Shown: piece after piece, positions 25,902-37,496 of the stretch | Position numbering within the stretch: the stretch's first letter is position 1 | Layout of the letters: the number at the start of each line of letters is the position of its first letter | Origin: Agarivorans litoreus | GTDB taxonomy: Bacteria > Pseudomonadota > Gammaproteobacteria > Enterobacterales > Celerinatantimonadaceae | DNA: 64,000 nt | Direction: 5' to 3' | NCBI RefSeq assembly: GCF_019649015.1 | Contig: NZ_BLPI01000001.1 | Span: 2,847,001-2,911,000 of the forward strand | Translations under genes and position numbers: made by a program | Notes under the pieces: model-generated | The model's input: only the letters and a program-made list of their open reading frames with translations | What the model was told of the DNA's origin: nothing | Database searches by the model: none

Positions 25902-27206
25902 GTGAGTAAGTTACAGCCACAACTACGCTATGCGGTCGTTGGCCTTGGTGCCAGCGGGCTTAGCTCTGTGCGCTTTTTACTTAAGCACGAAGTGTTGCCC
26001 TTAGTTTGTGATACTCGCCAGCAGCCTCCTGGTTTAGCCTCGTTACCTGCTAGCTTGCAGGTGGTGTGTGGCGAGCTGCCCCTTAAGCAATTGCATGAAT
26101 GTGACGTGGTGATTGTTAGCCCTGGGGTCGCCTTAGCCACGCCAGAGTTACAAAGCTTGGCGAAAGCCGGTGTACAGCTTATTGGTGATGTTGAGCTATT
26201 TTGTCACTATGCCGAAGCCCCCATCGTTGCGATTACTGGCTCAAACGGTAAAAGTACGGTCACTAGCTTGTTGGGCGAGATGGCCAAGCAAGCCGGAGTT
26301 AATGTTGCTGTAGGCGGTAATATTGGGGTGCCTGCCTTAGATTTGCTTTCGCCACAGGTCGAGTTATATGTTCTTGAGTTGTCGAGCTTTCAGTTGGAAA
26401 CAACCAACAGTCTTCGCGCCAAAGCCGCTACATTGCTAAATGTTAGCGAAGACCACATGGACCGCTACCAAGGCATGAGCGATTACATCGCCGCTAAACA
26501 AACGGTTTACCAAAATGCTGAATATGCGGTTATCAACTTGGATGACGAATTGTCCCAGCCGCCAGTCCAGCTCGAACATAGCTTGAGTTTTTCTCTTCAT
26601 TTAGATGCAGATTATCGCTTAAGTGACGATCAGCAATATCTAATGCGTGGGCAACAAGCGCTATTAGCCACCTCTGAGTTGGGGCTGGTTGGTACCCATA
26701 ATTTTGCCAATATACTTGCTGCATTAGCCTTAGCAGAGGCTGCAGGGCTTAACATTGACGCTTGTTTACAAGCCGCAAAAAATTATCAAGGTTTAGCCCA
26801 TCGTTGCCAGTTGGTAGCGCGTAAACAGGGTATTGCTTGGATTAACGACTCTAAGGCTACCAATGTAGGCGCTACCTTAGCCGCCTTAAATGGCCTGGCT
26901 GGTGGCCAAGGTCAGCTTTGGTTAATTGCTGGTGGAGATGCCAAAGGCGGCGATTTAAGTGAGTTACAAGCTGCCTTCAACCAAATTGCTGGTGTTGTTG
27001 CCTTTGGTAAAGACAAGCAACGCTTTAAAGATTTAGATCAGCGTGTCGAACTAAAAGAAGATTTAGCAGAGAGTTTTAGTTGGTGTCAGCAACAAGCAAA
27101 AGAGGGTGACATAGTTTTGTTGTCTCCAGCCTGCGCCAGCTTGGATATGTATAAGAATTTTGAAGTGCGCGGGCAACACTTCTGCGAACTGGTGGAGGCG
27201 CTATGA
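25902..27206 (+). CDS. murD: UDP-MurNAc-L-alanine:D-glutamate ligase
   Basis: 434 aa cytoplasmic Mur ligase. The N-terminal nucleotide-sugar fold ([10 protein letters not shown]) precedes GSNGKST (113-119), and NDSKATN near residue 317 is conserved. The start is GTG at 25902 with AGGAAGAG upstream at a rather long distance. Four-base overlap with ftsW. Confidence 0.96.
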   Translation: MSKLQPQLRYAVVGLGASGLSSVRFLLKHEVLPLVCDTRQQPPGLASLPASLQVVCGELPLKQLHECDVVIVSPGVALATPELQSLAKAGVQLIGDVELFCHYAEAPIVAITGSNGKSTVTSLLGEMAKQAGVNVAVGGNIGVPALDLLSPQVELYVLELSSFQLETTNSLRAKAATLLNVSEDHMDRYQGMSDYIAAKQTVYQNAEYAVINLDDELSQPPVQLEHSLSFSLHLDADYRLSDDQQYLMRGQQALLATSELGLVGTHNFANILAALALAEAAGLNIDACLQAAKNYQGLAHRCQLVARKQGIAWINDSKATNVGATLAALNGLAGGQGQLWLIAGGDAKGGDLSELQAAFNQIAGVVAFGKDKQRFKDLDQRVELKEDLAESFSWCQQQAKEGDIVLLSPACASLDMYKNFEVRGQHFCELVEAL

Positions 27207-28408
27207 AAGTAATGTCTAAACCACTTTGGTTCGAGAATACCTTACAGTGGATAAACCCCACCCCTAAAGAAAGCCAAGAACCGCTTTTATTCGACCGTCA
27301 TTTATTATGGTTAGCCTTATGCCTAATGGTGATGGGGCTTGTGATGGTGGCATCTTCATCTATTCCAGAAGGCATCGCGATTAGCGATGATCCATTCCGT
27401 TTTGCTAAACGGCATGGTATTTATTTGTTGTTGTGTTTAGCCGCTATGGCTTTTGTGGTGCAAATCCCGCTGGCATGGTGGCAATCTCACAATGCCAAAT
27501 TACTGCTATTGTCGGGTGTTGCATTGGTATTGGTATTGCTGATTGGCCGCAATATTAACGGTAGTAGTCGCTGGATTGGTTTAGGTCCGATTAATGTGCA
27601 GCCTGCCGAGTTTGCCAAACTTGCGTTGTTCACGTATTTAGCCGGTTACCTTGTGCGTCGCCATGAACAGGTACGGGAAAACCTAAAAGGCTTTTTAAAG
27701 CCGCTCATCGTGTTCTTCTTTTTGGCAGTATTGTTGCTGGCACAGCCCGACTTGGGCAGTGTGGTCGTTATGTTTGTTACCACCGTAGGCATGCTATTTT
27801 TAGCTGGCGCCAAGCTTATTCAGTTCTTTGGTTTGATTTTTACTGGTGTGGTAGCGGTGGTGACTTTGGTTATCGCAGAACCTTACCGAATGCGTCGTGT
27901 TTCCTCTTTTCTTGACCCTTGGCAAGATCCTTTTGGTAGTGGTTATCAGTTAACTCAATCCCTAATGGCCTTTGGGCGAGGCGACTGGTTAGGCGAAGGT
28001 TTGGGGAACTCTATTCAGAAGCTTGAATACTTGCCAGAAGCGCATACCGATTTTGTGGTTGCTGTATTAGCTGAAGAACTTGGATTTATCGGTGTATGCG
28101 CGGTTTTGTTGCTACTTATTTTGTTGGTAAGCCGCGCCATGAAAATTGGTAAGCAGGCCTTACTGGCAGAGCAGGCTTTTGCTGGTTACTTAGCTTGTGG
28201 CATTGGTATCTGGTTTAGTTTCCAAACCATGGTAAATGTTGGCGCGGCTTCAGGCTTGGTGCCCACCAAAGGCTTAACCTTACCGTTAATTTCTTATGGT
28301 GGTTCCAGCTTATTGGCGATGTCGATAGCGGTAGCTATCTTATTGCGAATTGATCATGAACTTCGATTGGCCAATTGTCAGGCCTATAAGAGAGATGCTC
28401 ATGGTTAA
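27203..28408 (+). CDS. ftsW: Septal peptidoglycan glycosyltransferase FtsW (SEDS)
   Basis: 401 aa with about ten membrane helices after a roughly 40-residue cytoplasmic N-terminus. SEDS signatures are [17 protein letters not shown] and the [15 protein letters not shown] block near the C-terminus. It polymerises lipid II with FtsI at the septum. It overlaps murG by 8 bases. Confidence 0.97.
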   Translation: MKVMSKPLWFENTLQWINPTPKESQEPLLFDRHLLWLALCLMVMGLVMVASSSIPEGIAISDDPFRFAKRHGIYLLLCLAAMAFVVQIPLAWWQSHNAKLLLLSGVALVLVLLIGRNINGSSRWIGLGPINVQPAEFAKLALFTYLAGYLVRRHEQVRENLKGFLKPLIVFFFLAVLLLAQPDLGSVVVMFVTTVGMLFLAGAKLIQFFGLIFTGVVAVVTLVIAEPYRMRRVSSFLDPWQDPFGSGYQLTQSLMAFGRGDWLGEGLGNSIQKLEYLPEAHTDFVVAVLAEELGFIGVCAVLLLLILLVSRAMKIGKQALLAEQAFAGYLACGIGIWFSFQTMVNVGAASGLVPTKGLTLPLISYGGSSLLAMSIAVAILLRIDHELRLANCQAYKRDAHG

Positions 28409-29483
28409 TGCTAAGCAACACAAACTATTGGTGATGGCGGGTGGCACTGGTGGTCATGTATTCCCTGGGTTAGCTGTCGCCGATAAGCTAGCTGCGCAGG
28501 GCTGGGATGTTTCGTGGTTAGGAACTGCCGAGCGCATGGAAGCTCAATTAGTGCCTAAACATGGTTATCCCATCGACTTTATTAGCATAAAAGGGGTTCG
28601 CGGTAATGGTTTGCTGCGCAAACTGACGGCGCCGTTTAAATTGCTAAACGCGGTTCGTCAGGCTGTTGCTGTGATTAAGCGCTATCAACCCGATGTTGTA
28701 TTAGGCATGGGCGGCTTTGCCAGTGGGCCTGGAGGTATAGCCGCTTGGTTACTAGGAAAACCATTGGTTTTGCACGAGCAGAACGCGGCTGCTGGTTTTA
28801 CCAATAAAATGCTGAGCAAAATTGCCAGCAAAGTACTAATGGCGTTTCCGGGAGCCTTAGATAAAGCCGAAGTAGTTGGCAACCCTGTGCGTGAGTCGGT
28901 ATTAGCTTTAGAAGAAAAGACTGAAAGCGATTCAGCCAGTTTTAACTTATTGGTCATCGGCGGAAGTTTGGGCGCTCAAGTGTTCAATGAGCAGTTGGCC
29001 GAGGGCATAAAGCACAGCCAACTTGATTTAAAAATCTGGCACCAAGCGGGTAAAAACAAACATAGCAGCGCAGTGGATGCTTATCGCCAACAAGAACTTG
29101 ATAAAAATTTGAGCGAATCACCTAAAATTGTCGAATTTATTGATGACATGGCAGCAGCCTATCAATGGTCAGATGTGATACTCTGTCGCGCTGGCGCGCT
29201 AACGGTGTCAGAGGTGGCTGCAGCGGGGATCCCGGCTATTTTTGTACCACTGCCTTATGCCGTTGATGACCATCAAACCAAAAACGCGCAGTTTTTGGTT
29301 AAAGCAGATGCCGCACGTTTGTTAAAACAAACAGAATTTACGCCGCAGAATATTGCGGCAGTACTGAATGAATTTGCTGATCCTGGATTGCGTTTGTCTT
29401 GTGCTCGCAATGCACGAAAGCAGGCAATCACCGATGCTACTGACAAAGTAGCAGCGGTGTGCCAAGCGTTAATTAAAGAGTAG
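28401..29483 (+). CDS. murG: UDP-GlcNAc:lipid I N-acetylglucosaminyltransferase
   Basis: 360 aa GT-B glycosyltransferase that makes lipid II at the inner face of the membrane. The glycine loop is GGTGGH (14-19) near the N-terminus, and the C-terminal half carries [20 protein letters not shown] for UDP-GlcNAc binding. The ATG at 28401 has AGAGAG 6 bases upstream; other ATGs at 28350 and 28395 are less well placed. Confidence 0.96.
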   Translation: MVNAKQHKLLVMAGGTGGHVFPGLAVADKLAAQGWDVSWLGTAERMEAQLVPKHGYPIDFISIKGVRGNGLLRKLTAPFKLLNAVRQAVAVIKRYQPDVVLGMGGFASGPGGIAAWLLGKPLVLHEQNAAAGFTNKMLSKIASKVLMAFPGALDKAEVVGNPVRESVLALEEKTESDSASFNLLVIGGSLGAQVFNEQLAEGIKHSQLDLKIWHQAGKNKHSSAVDAYRQQELDKNLSESPKIVEFIDDMAAAYQWSDVILCRAGALTVSEVAAAGIPAIFVPLPYAVDDHQTKNAQFLVKADAARLLKQTEFTPQNIAAVLNEFADPGLRLSCARNARKQAITDATDKVAAVCQALIKE

Positions 29484-29487
29484 TTAG

Positions 29488-30942
29488 ATGAGTAAAGTTG
29501 AGTTAGCCAAATTACGAACCATGATTCCAGAAATGCGCAAGGTGAAGCGAATTCACTTCGTGGGAATTGGTGGTGCCGGCATGGGCGGTATCGCCGAGGT
29601 ATTGGCTAATGAGGGCTATCAAATTTCAGGTTCAGACCAAGCCGCAAGTGCCATGACAGAACGTTTGCAAGGTGTTGGCGCCGAGGTGTTCTTTGAGCAC
29701 AGTGAAAGCAATATCAAAGGGGCTAATGTAGTGGTGGTATCTACCGCTATTAAAGAAGATAACCCTGAGGTACAAGCCGCCAGAGCAGCGCGAATTCCGG
29801 TGGTTCGCCGTGCAGAAATGCTAGCTGAGTTGATGCGTTATCGTCACGGCGTTGCCGTAGCCGGCACGCACGGTAAAACCACAACAACCAGCTTAATTGC
29901 CAGCATCTATGGGCAAGCCGAGTTGGATCCTACTTTTGTTATTGGTGGCCTGTTAAATAGCGCAGGCACCAATGCTCGTTTAGGTAATAGCCGTTACTTA
30001 ATTGCAGAAGCCGACGAAAGCGATGCTTCTTTTCTACATTTGCAGCCAATGGTTGCTGTGGTCACTAATGTAGAGCCCGACCACATGGAAACCTATGGTG
30101 GTGACGAAGCTCAGCTACATGCAACCTTTATCGACTTTTTACACAACCTTCCCTTTTACGGTGTAGCGGTGATGTGTATCGACGATCCTGGTGTTCAAGC
30201 GTTGCTACCACAGATTGGTCGTCAGATTATTACCTACGGCTTCTCCGAAGAAGCTGACGTACGGATTACTCACTTTTCTCAGCAAGGTGACCGCTGTTCA
30301 TTCACAGTAAACCGCAAAGATGGTGAGCAACTTGATATATCGTTGAATATGCCCGGCGAGCACAATGCCCTAAATGCGGCGGCGGCCATTGCTGTGGCCA
30401 GCGAAGACGGTATTGAAGATGCGGCAATTGTAGAAGCCTTAAATCGTTTTGCCGGTATTGGTCGCCGTTTCCAACAATACGGCGAGTTTGCGACAGGCAA
30501 TGGCTCAGCCTTGTTAGTGGATGACTACGGGCACCACCCAACAGAAGTGCTGGCAACGGTTAAGGCTGCACGTGCAGCTTGGCCTGAGCGGCGTTTAGTG
30601 ATGGCATTTCAACCGCACCGCTATTCGCGTACTCGCGACTTATATGAAGACTTTGTGGATGTATTAGCGCAAGTAGATAGCTTACTGTTGCTTGAGGTGT
30701 ATTCGGCTGGAGAAGAAGTTATTGCCGGTGCCGATAGTCGCGCATTGTGTCGAAGTCTACGTCAGCGTGGTTTGGAGCCCATCTACGTAAAACAGCCCAG
30801 TGAGCTAAACGGTTTATTGGCTGATGTAATCGAAGATGGCGATGTGGTGTTAACCCAAGGTGCGGGCAATATTGGCGTTTTGGCGCGTCAGTTGGGCGAG
30901 TTGCAGTTAAACATTAACAAGCTTAAAGGTAGTGAAAGTTAA
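29488..30942 (+). CDS. murC: UDP-MurNAc:L-alanine ligase
   Basis: 484 aa, first Mur ligase of the pathway. The N-terminal dinucleotide-type fold is [16 protein letters not shown] and the ATP loop GTHGKTTT starts at residue 126. It shares its last base with the start of ddl. Confidence 0.97.
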   Translation: MSKVELAKLRTMIPEMRKVKRIHFVGIGGAGMGGIAEVLANEGYQISGSDQAASAMTERLQGVGAEVFFEHSESNIKGANVVVVSTAIKEDNPEVQAARAARIPVVRRAEMLAELMRYRHGVAVAGTHGKTTTTSLIASIYGQAELDPTFVIGGLLNSAGTNARLGNSRYLIAEADESDASFLHLQPMVAVVTNVEPDHMETYGGDEAQLHATFIDFLHNLPFYGVAVMCIDDPGVQALLPQIGRQIITYGFSEEADVRITHFSQQGDRCSFTVNRKDGEQLDISLNMPGEHNALNAAAAIAVASEDGIEDAAIVEALNRFAGIGRRFQQYGEFATGNGSALLVDDYGHHPTEVLATVKAARAAWPERRLVMAFQPHRYSRTRDLYEDFVDVLAQVDSLLLLEVYSAGEEVIAGADSRALCRSLRQRGLEPIYVKQPSELNGLLADVIEDGDVVLTQGAGNIGVLARQLGELQLNINKLKGSES

Positions 30943-31865
30943 TGGCGAGTTTACGAATGAGTCGAGTAGCAGTGTTGTATGGCGGCGATTCAGCTGAACG
31001 TGAAGTGTCTTTAAAATCGGGTAGCGCAGTGCTAGCGGGTTTACTTCGCGCTGGTATTAATGCAGAAGGTATAGATACCAAGGGTTTTGATTTAAATCTG
31101 CTTAAGCAAAAAAAATACAGTCATGTATTTATAGCTTTGCATGGTAGAGGTGGCGAAGACGGAACCTTACAAGGTGCACTTGAATATTTAGGTTTGCCAT
31201 ATACCGGAAGTCGAGTGCTTGGTTCGGCTTTAGCAATGGACAAAATTCGCTGCAAGCAAATTTGGCAAAATATTGGTTTGCCTACGGCGGATTATGCGAT
31301 TGTGGAAAAAGACAGTTATAAGCCTGAAGACGCCGCAGGTATTTTGGCGAAGCTTTCTGGTGAAGTGATTGTAAAGCCGGCGTTAGAAGGTTCTAGCATT
31401 GGCATGGCTAAAGCCAACCGTGTTGAAGAGTTACAAGAAGCGATTGAAAATGCCTTTGAGTATGACTCAAGAGTATTGATTGAACAGTGGATTACTGGTG
31501 CCGAATACACGGTATCTATTGTTGGTGGCACGGTGATGCCATCAATTAGAATGCAAACGCCACACAGTTTTTATGATTACAGTGCTAAGTATCAAAGTAG
31601 TTCTACTGAATATTTTTGCCCAAGTGGCTTAACTGAGGCGCAAGAGTCACAGTTAGCTGCTATTGCCCTAAAGGCATTTAAATCTGTGGACTGCGAAGGG
31701 TGGGGGCGCGTTGATTTTATGGCCGACCAACAAGGTAACTGGTATTTGTTGGAAGTGAATACCTCACCGGGCATGACGGAGAAAAGTTTGGTGCCTATGG
31801 CAGCCAAGCAATATGGTTTGAGTTTTGACCAGCTTGTCGTCAGTATTTTGGATTTGGCGCACTAG
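30942..31865 (+). CDS. ddl: D-alanine:D-alanine ligase
   Basis: 307 aa ATP-grasp enzyme that makes the dipeptide used by MurF. Conserved ALHGRGGEDGTLQG (N-terminal), VVKPALEGSSIGM-like segment, and EVNTSPGMTEKSLVP (metal and substrate binding, C-terminal) are all present. It corresponds to ddlB of the E. coli dcw cluster. Confidence 0.96.
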   Translation: MASLRMSRVAVLYGGDSAEREVSLKSGSAVLAGLLRAGINAEGIDTKGFDLNLLKQKKYSHVFIALHGRGGEDGTLQGALEYLGLPYTGSRVLGSALAMDKIRCKQIWQNIGLPTADYAIVEKDSYKPEDAAGILAKLSGEVIVKPALEGSSIGMAKANRVEELQEAIENAFEYDSRVLIEQWITGAEYTVSIVGGTVMPSIRMQTPHSFYDYSAKYQSSSTEYFCPSGLTEAQESQLAAIALKAFKSVDCEGWGRVDFMADQQGNWYLLEVNTSPGMTEKSLVPMAAKQYGLSFDQLVVSILDLAH

Positions 31866-31868
31866 TTT

Positions 31869-32624
31869 ATGGCGTTAACCGAGCTTCAAAAACAGCGTGC
31901 AAGTTATTGGGCTGGAGTCGGTTTCTTTTGTGCTGTGTTGTTGGGTTTGGCTTATTCAGTGCACTCGGTGTACAGCAGTGTAAGTGATAAGCAGTTGAGT
32001 CCAATGACTCGCTTGTTGGTATCGGGTAAACGTGATTATGTGCTCGACCAAGAATTGCAGCAAAGCCTAGCGGCTTTGCCAGAAGCGGGTAATTTTTTTA
32101 GCCTCGATGTTTCTGAGGTAAAGCTTGCTTTAGAGCAGTTGCCTTGGGTTAAGCAGGTAACCGTTCGTAAGCAATGGCCAGATAAATTGTCGATTGCTTT
32201 ACAAGAACAAGAGGTGGTGGCGCGATGGAATAATGCGGCTTTGCTTAATCAGCAAGGGCAGATTTTTGAAGCGCCGCAACAGCGAGTGACCAAAGCATTG
32301 GCTTCACTAAGTGGACCCGATGAACAGGCAGAAGCTGTGCTAGCTACTTTTCGGCAGCTGCAGCAAGTGTTGCAAGCTCGCCAGTTAAGCATTGTTAGTT
32401 TGGCGCTAAACGAGCGCCATGCATGGCAAGTAGAGTTAGCCAGCGGAATGGTTTTAAAGCTGGGCAAAGAAGATAAGTTAAATCGCATAGCGCGTTTTGT
32501 GGCGGTGTATCCGAGATTAAAACCGAATGCGGTGGATTACATAGATTTACGCTATGACACTGGATTTGCAGTGGGATGGAAGAAACAGGAAGGTTTGGCA
32601 ATAGATGACCAAAGTAACGGATAG
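31869..32624 (+). CDS. ftsQ: Cell division protein FtsQ
   Basis: 251 aa bitopic protein: membrane helix at about residues 14-33, a POTRA domain following it, then the beta domain that binds FtsB and FtsL. It overlaps ftsA by 20 bases. The assignment rests on topology, length and position between ddl and ftsA as well as on sequence. Confidence 0.95.
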   Translation: MALTELQKQRASYWAGVGFFCAVLLGLAYSVHSVYSSVSDKQLSPMTRLLVSGKRDYVLDQELQQSLAALPEAGNFFSLDVSEVKLALEQLPWVKQVTVRKQWPDKLSIALQEQEVVARWNNAALLNQQGQIFEAPQQRVTKALASLSGPDEQAEAVLATFRQLQQVLQARQLSIVSLALNERHAWQVELASGMVLKLGKEDKLNRIARFVAVYPRLKPNAVDYIDLRYDTGFAVGWKKQEGLAIDDQSNG

Positions 32625-33861
32625 AAAACTGATCGTTGGCCTTGATATTGGTAGTGCCAAAATCACCGCTTTAATCGGCGAGATTTTGCCTAGCAACGAA
32701 ATGAGCATTATCGGTGTAGGAAGTCATCCGGCTAAAGGTATGGATAAAGGTGGTGTTAATGACCTTGATTCTGTAGTGAAGACCGTTCAGCGCGCGCTGC
32801 AAGAAGCGGAGTTGATGGCTGATTGCAAAATTAGTTCAGTCTATTTAGGTGTTTCTGGCCGTCATATTCGTTGCTTAAACGAAAAGGGCATGGTGCCAAT
32901 TAGTGACGAAGAAGTTACTCAAGATGATGTAGACAACGCGATTCATACGGCTAAGTCAGTAAAATTGCCAGATGAGCACCGCATTCTGCATGTATTGCCG
33001 CAGGAGTTTGCTATCGACTTCCAAGAAGGCATTAAAAATCCGATTGGTTTGTCTGGTGTCCGTATGGAAGCAAAAGTGCATTTAATTGCTTGCCATAACG
33101 ACATGGTTAAAAACATTGTTAAGTGTGTAGAGCGCTGTGATTTGAAAGTTGATCAGTTGATATTTTCAGCCTTGGCTTCTAGTTACGCGGTGTTAACTGA
33201 AGATGAGAAAGAATTGGGCGTGTGTGTGGTTGATATTGGCTCAGGAACCATGGATATTGCAGTTTACACCGGTGGTGCGCTACGCCACACCTCGGTAGTA
33301 CCGTTTGCAGGAACCTCGGTTACTCGTGACATTGCTACCGTGTTTGGCACACCGCTTAACGACGCCGAAGCCGTAAAAGTACGCTATGGCTGCGCCTTAG
33401 GCAGCATGGTAAGCCGAGACGATACCATTGAAGTGCCAAGTGTGGGAGGAAGGCCGTCACGCAGTTTGCAACGGCAAACCTTAGCTGAAGTTATCGAACC
33501 TCGATATAGCGAACTGTTTGGCATGATTAAAGCCAAGCTCGATGAGCTTACCGAAGATTTGCAAGCGCAGGGAACCAAACTGCAATTAGGAGCTGGTGTG
33601 GTGCTAACCGGCGGCGCGGCTCAAATAGAAGGCGTGGTTGAATGCGCCGAAAAGATTTTACAGTGTCAGGTTAGGGTTGGCTCTGCCAACAATGTGGCTG
33701 GTCTGACAGAATACGTACAAGCACCAACTTACTCAACAGCAGTAGGTTTGTTGCATTACGGAATGGAAAACCAAAGTGAAAAACCAATTGAAGTAAAGAA
33801 CATTAGCAGTGTTAGCAATATCGCCAAGCGATTGCACAGTTGGTTTAAGGGTGAATTTTAG
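32605..33861 (+). CDS. ftsA: Cell division protein FtsA (actin-like)
   Basis: 418 aa actin-fold ATPase that tethers FtsZ to the membrane. The phosphate loops are LDIGSAKI (near residue 14) and VDIGSGTMDIA, with LTGGAAQIEG in the second half. The C-terminal amphipathic helix (IAKRLHSWFKGEF) is the membrane-targeting sequence. Confidence 0.98.
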   Translation: MTKVTDRKLIVGLDIGSAKITALIGEILPSNEMSIIGVGSHPAKGMDKGGVNDLDSVVKTVQRALQEAELMADCKISSVYLGVSGRHIRCLNEKGMVPISDEEVTQDDVDNAIHTAKSVKLPDEHRILHVLPQEFAIDFQEGIKNPIGLSGVRMEAKVHLIACHNDMVKNIVKCVERCDLKVDQLIFSALASSYAVLTEDEKELGVCVVDIGSGTMDIAVYTGGALRHTSVVPFAGTSVTRDIATVFGTPLNDAEAVKVRYGCALGSMVSRDDTIEVPSVGGRPSRSLQRQTLAEVIEPRYSELFGMIKAKLDELTEDLQAQGTKLQLGAGVVLTGGAAQIEGVVECAEKILQCQVRVGSANNVAGLTEYVQAPTYSTAVGLLHYGMENQSEKPIEVKNISSVSNIAKRLHSWFKGEF

Positions 33862-33899
33862 TTTTTGCTAAATAGCGAAAATCAAGCGGAGAGAGAACT

Positions 33900-35051
33900 A
33901 TGTTTGAGATTATGGATAGTCATACCGATGAAGCGGTAATTAAAGTTGTAGGTGTGGGCGGTGGCGGCGGTAACGCTGTTGAGCACATGGTTGCGCAATC
34001 AATCGAAGGTGTGGAGTTTATCACCATCAATACCGACGCTCAGGCGTTGCGTAATTCTGGTGCCGACAATACCTTACAAATTGGTGGTGCTATCACCAAG
34101 GGATTAGGTGCTGGGGCCAACCCTGAAGTAGGCCGTGAAGCAGCGATGGAAGATCGCGACGCCATTATGAGCCAGCTGCAGGGTGCCGATATGGTGTTCA
34201 TTGCTGCCGGTATGGGCGGTGGTACAGGAACTGGAGCAGCGCCAGTAGTTGCAGAAGTAGCAAAAGAACTGGGTATTCTTACTGTTGCTGTTGTAACTAA
34301 ACCTTTTGGTTTTGAGGGTAAAAAGCGTACTAGTTATGCACAACAAGGAATTGAGCAACTAAGTAAAAATGTTGATTCATTAATTACTATTCCTAACGAT
34401 AAACTGCTAAAAGTGCTAGGTCGCGGCGTCTCGTTGTTAGATGCATTTAAAGCGGCTAACAACGTATTGTTAGGTGCTGTTCAAGGCATCGCAGAGCTAA
34501 TTACTCGCCCTGGTTTAATTAACGTAGATTTCGCCGACGTTCGCACAGTCATGCGTGAAATGGGCACCGCAATGATGGGTACCGGGATCGCGTCTGGCGA
34601 AGACCGTGCTGAAGAAGCCGCAGAACTTGCTATTTCTAGCCCACTACTTGAAGACGTAGACTTAGCTGGTGCACGCGGAATCTTAGTGAACATCACTGCT
34701 GGCTTTGATATGAGCATCGAAGAGTTTGAAACCGTAGGTAATGCGGTTAAAGGTTTTGCTTCAGAGAATGCAACGGTAGTGGTTGGTGCGGTCATCGACC
34801 CAGAAATGAGTGATGAATTGCGTGTAACGGTAGTTGCTACTGGTATTGGTGCAGAGCGTCGCCCAGATATTTCTATTGTAAAACCTCAGCAACAAGCAGT
34901 TAATGCTGAGCCTGTAGCCCGCACAGCACCTATGGATTCAGCTCCCATGGTAGAAGAGTCTGCAGCAGTTGTGAACGCAGAGCCGCGCAATACAGCAGGT
35001 GATGGTGATTATTTAGACATCCCCGCATTTTTACGTCGCCAAGCAGATTAA
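33900..35051 (+). CDS. ftsZ: Cell division GTPase FtsZ
   Basis: 383 aa tubulin-like GTPase forming the Z ring. Tubulin signature GGGTGTG is at 106-112 and the T7 synergy loop is in [12 protein letters not shown] variable linker leads to the conserved C-terminal peptide [11 protein letters not shown], which binds FtsA, ZipA and ZapD (the zapD gene is in this window at 40,923). GGAGAGAG precedes the ATG. Confidence 0.98.
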   Translation: MFEIMDSHTDEAVIKVVGVGGGGGNAVEHMVAQSIEGVEFITINTDAQALRNSGADNTLQIGGAITKGLGAGANPEVGREAAMEDRDAIMSQLQGADMVFIAAGMGGGTGTGAAPVVAEVAKELGILTVAVVTKPFGFEGKKRTSYAQQGIEQLSKNVDSLITIPNDKLLKVLGRGVSLLDAFKAANNVLLGAVQGIAELITRPGLINVDFADVRTVMREMGTAMMGTGIASGEDRAEEAAELAISSPLLEDVDLAGARGILVNITAGFDMSIEEFETVGNAVKGFASENATVVVGAVIDPEMSDELRVTVVATGIGAERRPDISIVKPQQQAVNAEPVARTAPMDSAPMVEESAAVVNAEPRNTAGDGDYLDIPAFLRRQAD

Positions 35052-35159
35052 TCTGTTAGCAAATGGTGAAGTTTTAGGCAAATGTTTGTGATGTGTCTCA
35101 AACTTATGTTAAGATGTCCGACCATTCTAGTTTATTGGTCGTAAAGCAGAGGAATTTTT

Positions 35160-36077
35160 ATGCTTAAACAACGGACTCTTGAAAAGTCAGTACAAGCGAC
35201 AGGGATCGGTTTGCATTCTGGGCACAAGGTCACCATGGTCTTACGTCCTGCTCCTGCAAATACAGGTATCCTGTTTAACCGTACCGATCTTGATCCGGTT
35301 GTAACGATCCCTGCAAAAGCAGAGTTAGTGCGTGACACTATGTTATGTACGTGTCTTATCGATGATGCGGGTAACCGTATTTCAACGGTAGAGCATTTAA
35401 TGGCTGCGGTTGCTGCATTAGGCTTGGATAACTTGATTATTGACGTTGATGCTCCTGAGCTTCCGGTTATGGATGGTAGCTCAAGCCCGTTTGTATTCTT
35501 ATTACAATCTGCGGGTATCGAAGAGCAGGCAGCGGCTAAGAAATTTATTCGCATTAAACAACCTATCCGTGTTGAGCACGAAGATAAATGGGCTGAGTTA
35601 TTGCCGGGGAACGACGGTTTTACCATCGATTTCTCAATTGATTTTGACCACCCAGCAATGGAAGGTCGTAATCAATCTATCTCGATGAACTTCTCAGCTG
35701 ATAGCTTTATTAAAGACATTAGCCGCGCGCGTACTTTTGGTTTCATGCGAGACATCGAGTATTTGCAATCGAAGAACCTAGCCTTAGGCGGTAGTTTAGA
35801 AAATGCAGTAGTGTTAGATGAATATCGAATTCTTAATGAAGATGGCCTTCGTTATGATGATGAATTTGTTAAGCACAAGTTGTTAGACGCAGTGGGCGAT
35901 TTGTACATGGCAGGACTACCCATCCTAGGCCATTTACGCGCTCACAAATCTGGCCATGCACTAAACAATAACTTAGTGCGTGCAATGCTTGAGCAACAAC
36001 ACGCTTGGGAAATTGTTACTTTCGAAGACAAAGCCGAAGCTCCAGCTGCATACCAACAACCGGTATTCAGTTTCTAA
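35160..36077 (+). CDS. lpxC: UDP-3-O-acyl-N-acetylglucosamine deacetylase
   Basis: 305 aa zinc enzyme that commits material to lipid A synthesis. Zinc ligands are H79 in STVEHLMAA and H239/D243 in [17 protein letters not shown] lies before the ATG at 35160. It keeps the E. coli position downstream of ftsZ. Confidence 0.97.
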   Translation: MLKQRTLEKSVQATGIGLHSGHKVTMVLRPAPANTGILFNRTDLDPVVTIPAKAELVRDTMLCTCLIDDAGNRISTVEHLMAAVAALGLDNLIIDVDAPELPVMDGSSSPFVFLLQSAGIEEQAAAKKFIRIKQPIRVEHEDKWAELLPGNDGFTIDFSIDFDHPAMEGRNQSISMNFSADSFIKDISRARTFGFMRDIEYLQSKNLALGGSLENAVVLDEYRILNEDGLRYDDEFVKHKLLDAVGDLYMAGLPILGHLRAHKSGHALNNNLVRAMLEQQHAWEIVTFEDKAEAPAAYQQPVFSF

Positions 36078-36091
36078 ATAAAAATATTGTC

Positions 36092-36133
36092 GGCGCTGAC
36101 TAACTCTCTCCGCTCAGCGCCGCTAATTTTTCT
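36092..36133 (+). terminator. Probable lpxC terminator overlapping the dciA 3' end
   Basis: GGCGCTGA / TCAGCGCC with a 14-base loop (36092-36121), followed by TAATTTTTCT. It lies partly inside the last codons of the convergent dciA gene. Confidence 0.55.
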
Positions 36134-36555
36134 AGCTTTTCCCTCAGTTCATCTGGTACGTGTTTCGCTAATTCTGTGATATGTTTGGCTGCTTGAGTGC
36201 TTAGCTGGCGTTTTCCAGTGCTTTTTTCCTCAGCTTCTGGTTTAATGTTTTTCAATTCGGGATTTATTTTAAGTTCCAAACTGACAACCCCTGGTATGGC
36301 TTTTCGCAGCTCACTTAACAGATCGAAACGAAACTGTTTTAAGCGAGTTAACCAAGCCGAACTAGGAGCCTCGATAATAGCGACTCCTTGACGCATATTA
36401 ACGATACGGCATTGCTGTAGTTTGTAGCGTGCCAAAATTTCACCACCCAGTTGCTGTAACTGAACGCGTTGCTGCAGTGGTTGTTCGATTTTTGCAAACT
36501 GTTTCTGATGAAATAGACGCTCTATCGAAATAGGTTGGTGCTGTCGTTTGGACAT
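36100..36555 (-). CDS. dciA: DciA/DUF721 family protein, putative replicative helicase loader
   Basis: 151 aa from the ATG at 36555. The N-terminal DUF721 domain (about residues 10-95; GEILARYKLQQCRIVNMRQGVAIIEA is typical) is followed by a charged tail. DciA is the ancestral loader or assistant of DnaB in bacteria lacking dnaC. Its place between lpxC and secA is the one known from Vibrio and Shewanella. Longer in-frame starts up to 36669 would run into the divergent peptidase gene. No good ribosome binding site is seen, so the start is uncertain. Confidence 0.85.
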   Translation of the reverse strand: MSKRQHQPISIERLFHQKQFAKIEQPLQQRVQLQQLGGEILARYKLQQCRIVNMRQGVAIIEAPSSAWLTRLKQFRFDLLSELRKAIPGVVSLELKINPELKNIKPEAEEKSTGKRQLSTQAAKHITELAKHVPDELREKLEKLAALSGES

Positions 36556-36572
36556 AAGTTTAATAGTTAGGT

Positions 36573-37496
36573 ATGAAATTAACATTAGTATACGCCCATA
36601 AGGGCGAGACAAGAACTGTTCGTTTAAATCCGCTACGTTTAGCGTGGTTTGCGTTTTTGTTGGTATCACTTATTTGCAGTATTGCCTTGTGGGGGGTACA
36701 GCAATATCAACATTTAGCTAAGCAGCAAACTCAGTTGTTATCGCAGCTGGATAGTTTGAAGGCTGAGCCTAAGCTTGAGCAGTTCGAGCAGCAACTGCGT
36801 CACCGTTATAGTCAATTGGCGGTTAAAGTGGGCCAAATGCAAGTTGAGATGACTCGCCTTAATGCATTAGGCGCGCGTTTGATTGAAGATACCGAGTTCG
36901 CTGCTGAGTTTGATTTCGAATCAATGCCTCCCATGGGCGGCCCGATGTTAGACATCCAAGATACCAGCCATAAACCAGACAGCTTGTTTTTAGACTTGTC
37001 TTTGCTAGAACAGCAAGTAGAGGATAAGAAAAAATCACTTAATTTGCTTGAATCTTGGCAACAAAGTCACCATCTAGTAAATAGTAGTTATATATCAGGT
37101 TGGCCAGCGAAAGGGCCGGGCATTTGGATTTCTTCGCCATTTGGTACCCGCATAGATCCTTTTACCAAACGTAAAGCACGCCATAAAGGTGTAGATATCG
37201 CGGGTAAAGAGGGGACTAAAATCCGCTCTGTAGGAGCTGGCGTAGTGGTTTGGGCTGGAAGTCGTTTTGGTTACGGTAACTTAGTTGAAATAGAGCATGG
37301 TAACGGAATGGTAACACGTTACGCGCATGCTAAAGCTGTATTAGTAAAAGAGGGTGATGTAGTAAGTAAAGGGGATGAGATAGCCTTGATGGGCAGTACC
37401 GGGCGTTCCACCGGGTCTCACGTGCATTTTGAAGTGCTCAAAAACGGTCGTCCGCTAAACCCCAGTAAGTTTATTTACCGCAAAGCTAGTGCCTAG
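36573..37496 (+). CDS. M23 family metallopeptidase (LytM domain) with coiled coil
   Basis: 307 aa. A membrane segment at about residues 26-45 is followed by a coiled coil (about 48-110) and a C-terminal LytM domain (about 175-305). The zinc motifs are complete: H-x3-D in RHKGVDIAG and HxH in HVHFEV, so it is a likely periplasmic peptidoglycan endopeptidase rather than a degenerate activator such as EnvC. Its place just before secA is common in marine gammaproteobacteria. No standard symbol is certain. Confidence 0.9.
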   Translation: MKLTLVYAHKGETRTVRLNPLRLAWFAFLLVSLICSIALWGVQQYQHLAKQQTQLLSQLDSLKAEPKLEQFEQQLRHRYSQLAVKVGQMQVEMTRLNALGARLIEDTEFAAEFDFESMPPMGGPMLDIQDTSHKPDSLFLDLSLLEQQVEDKKKSLNLLESWQQSHHLVNSSYISGWPAKGPGIWISSPFGTRIDPFTKRKARHKGVDIAGKEGTKIRSVGAGVVVWAGSRFGYGNLVEIEHGNGMVTRYAHAKAVLVKEGDVVSKGDEIALMGSTGRSTGSHVHFEVLKNGRPLNPSKFIYRKASA

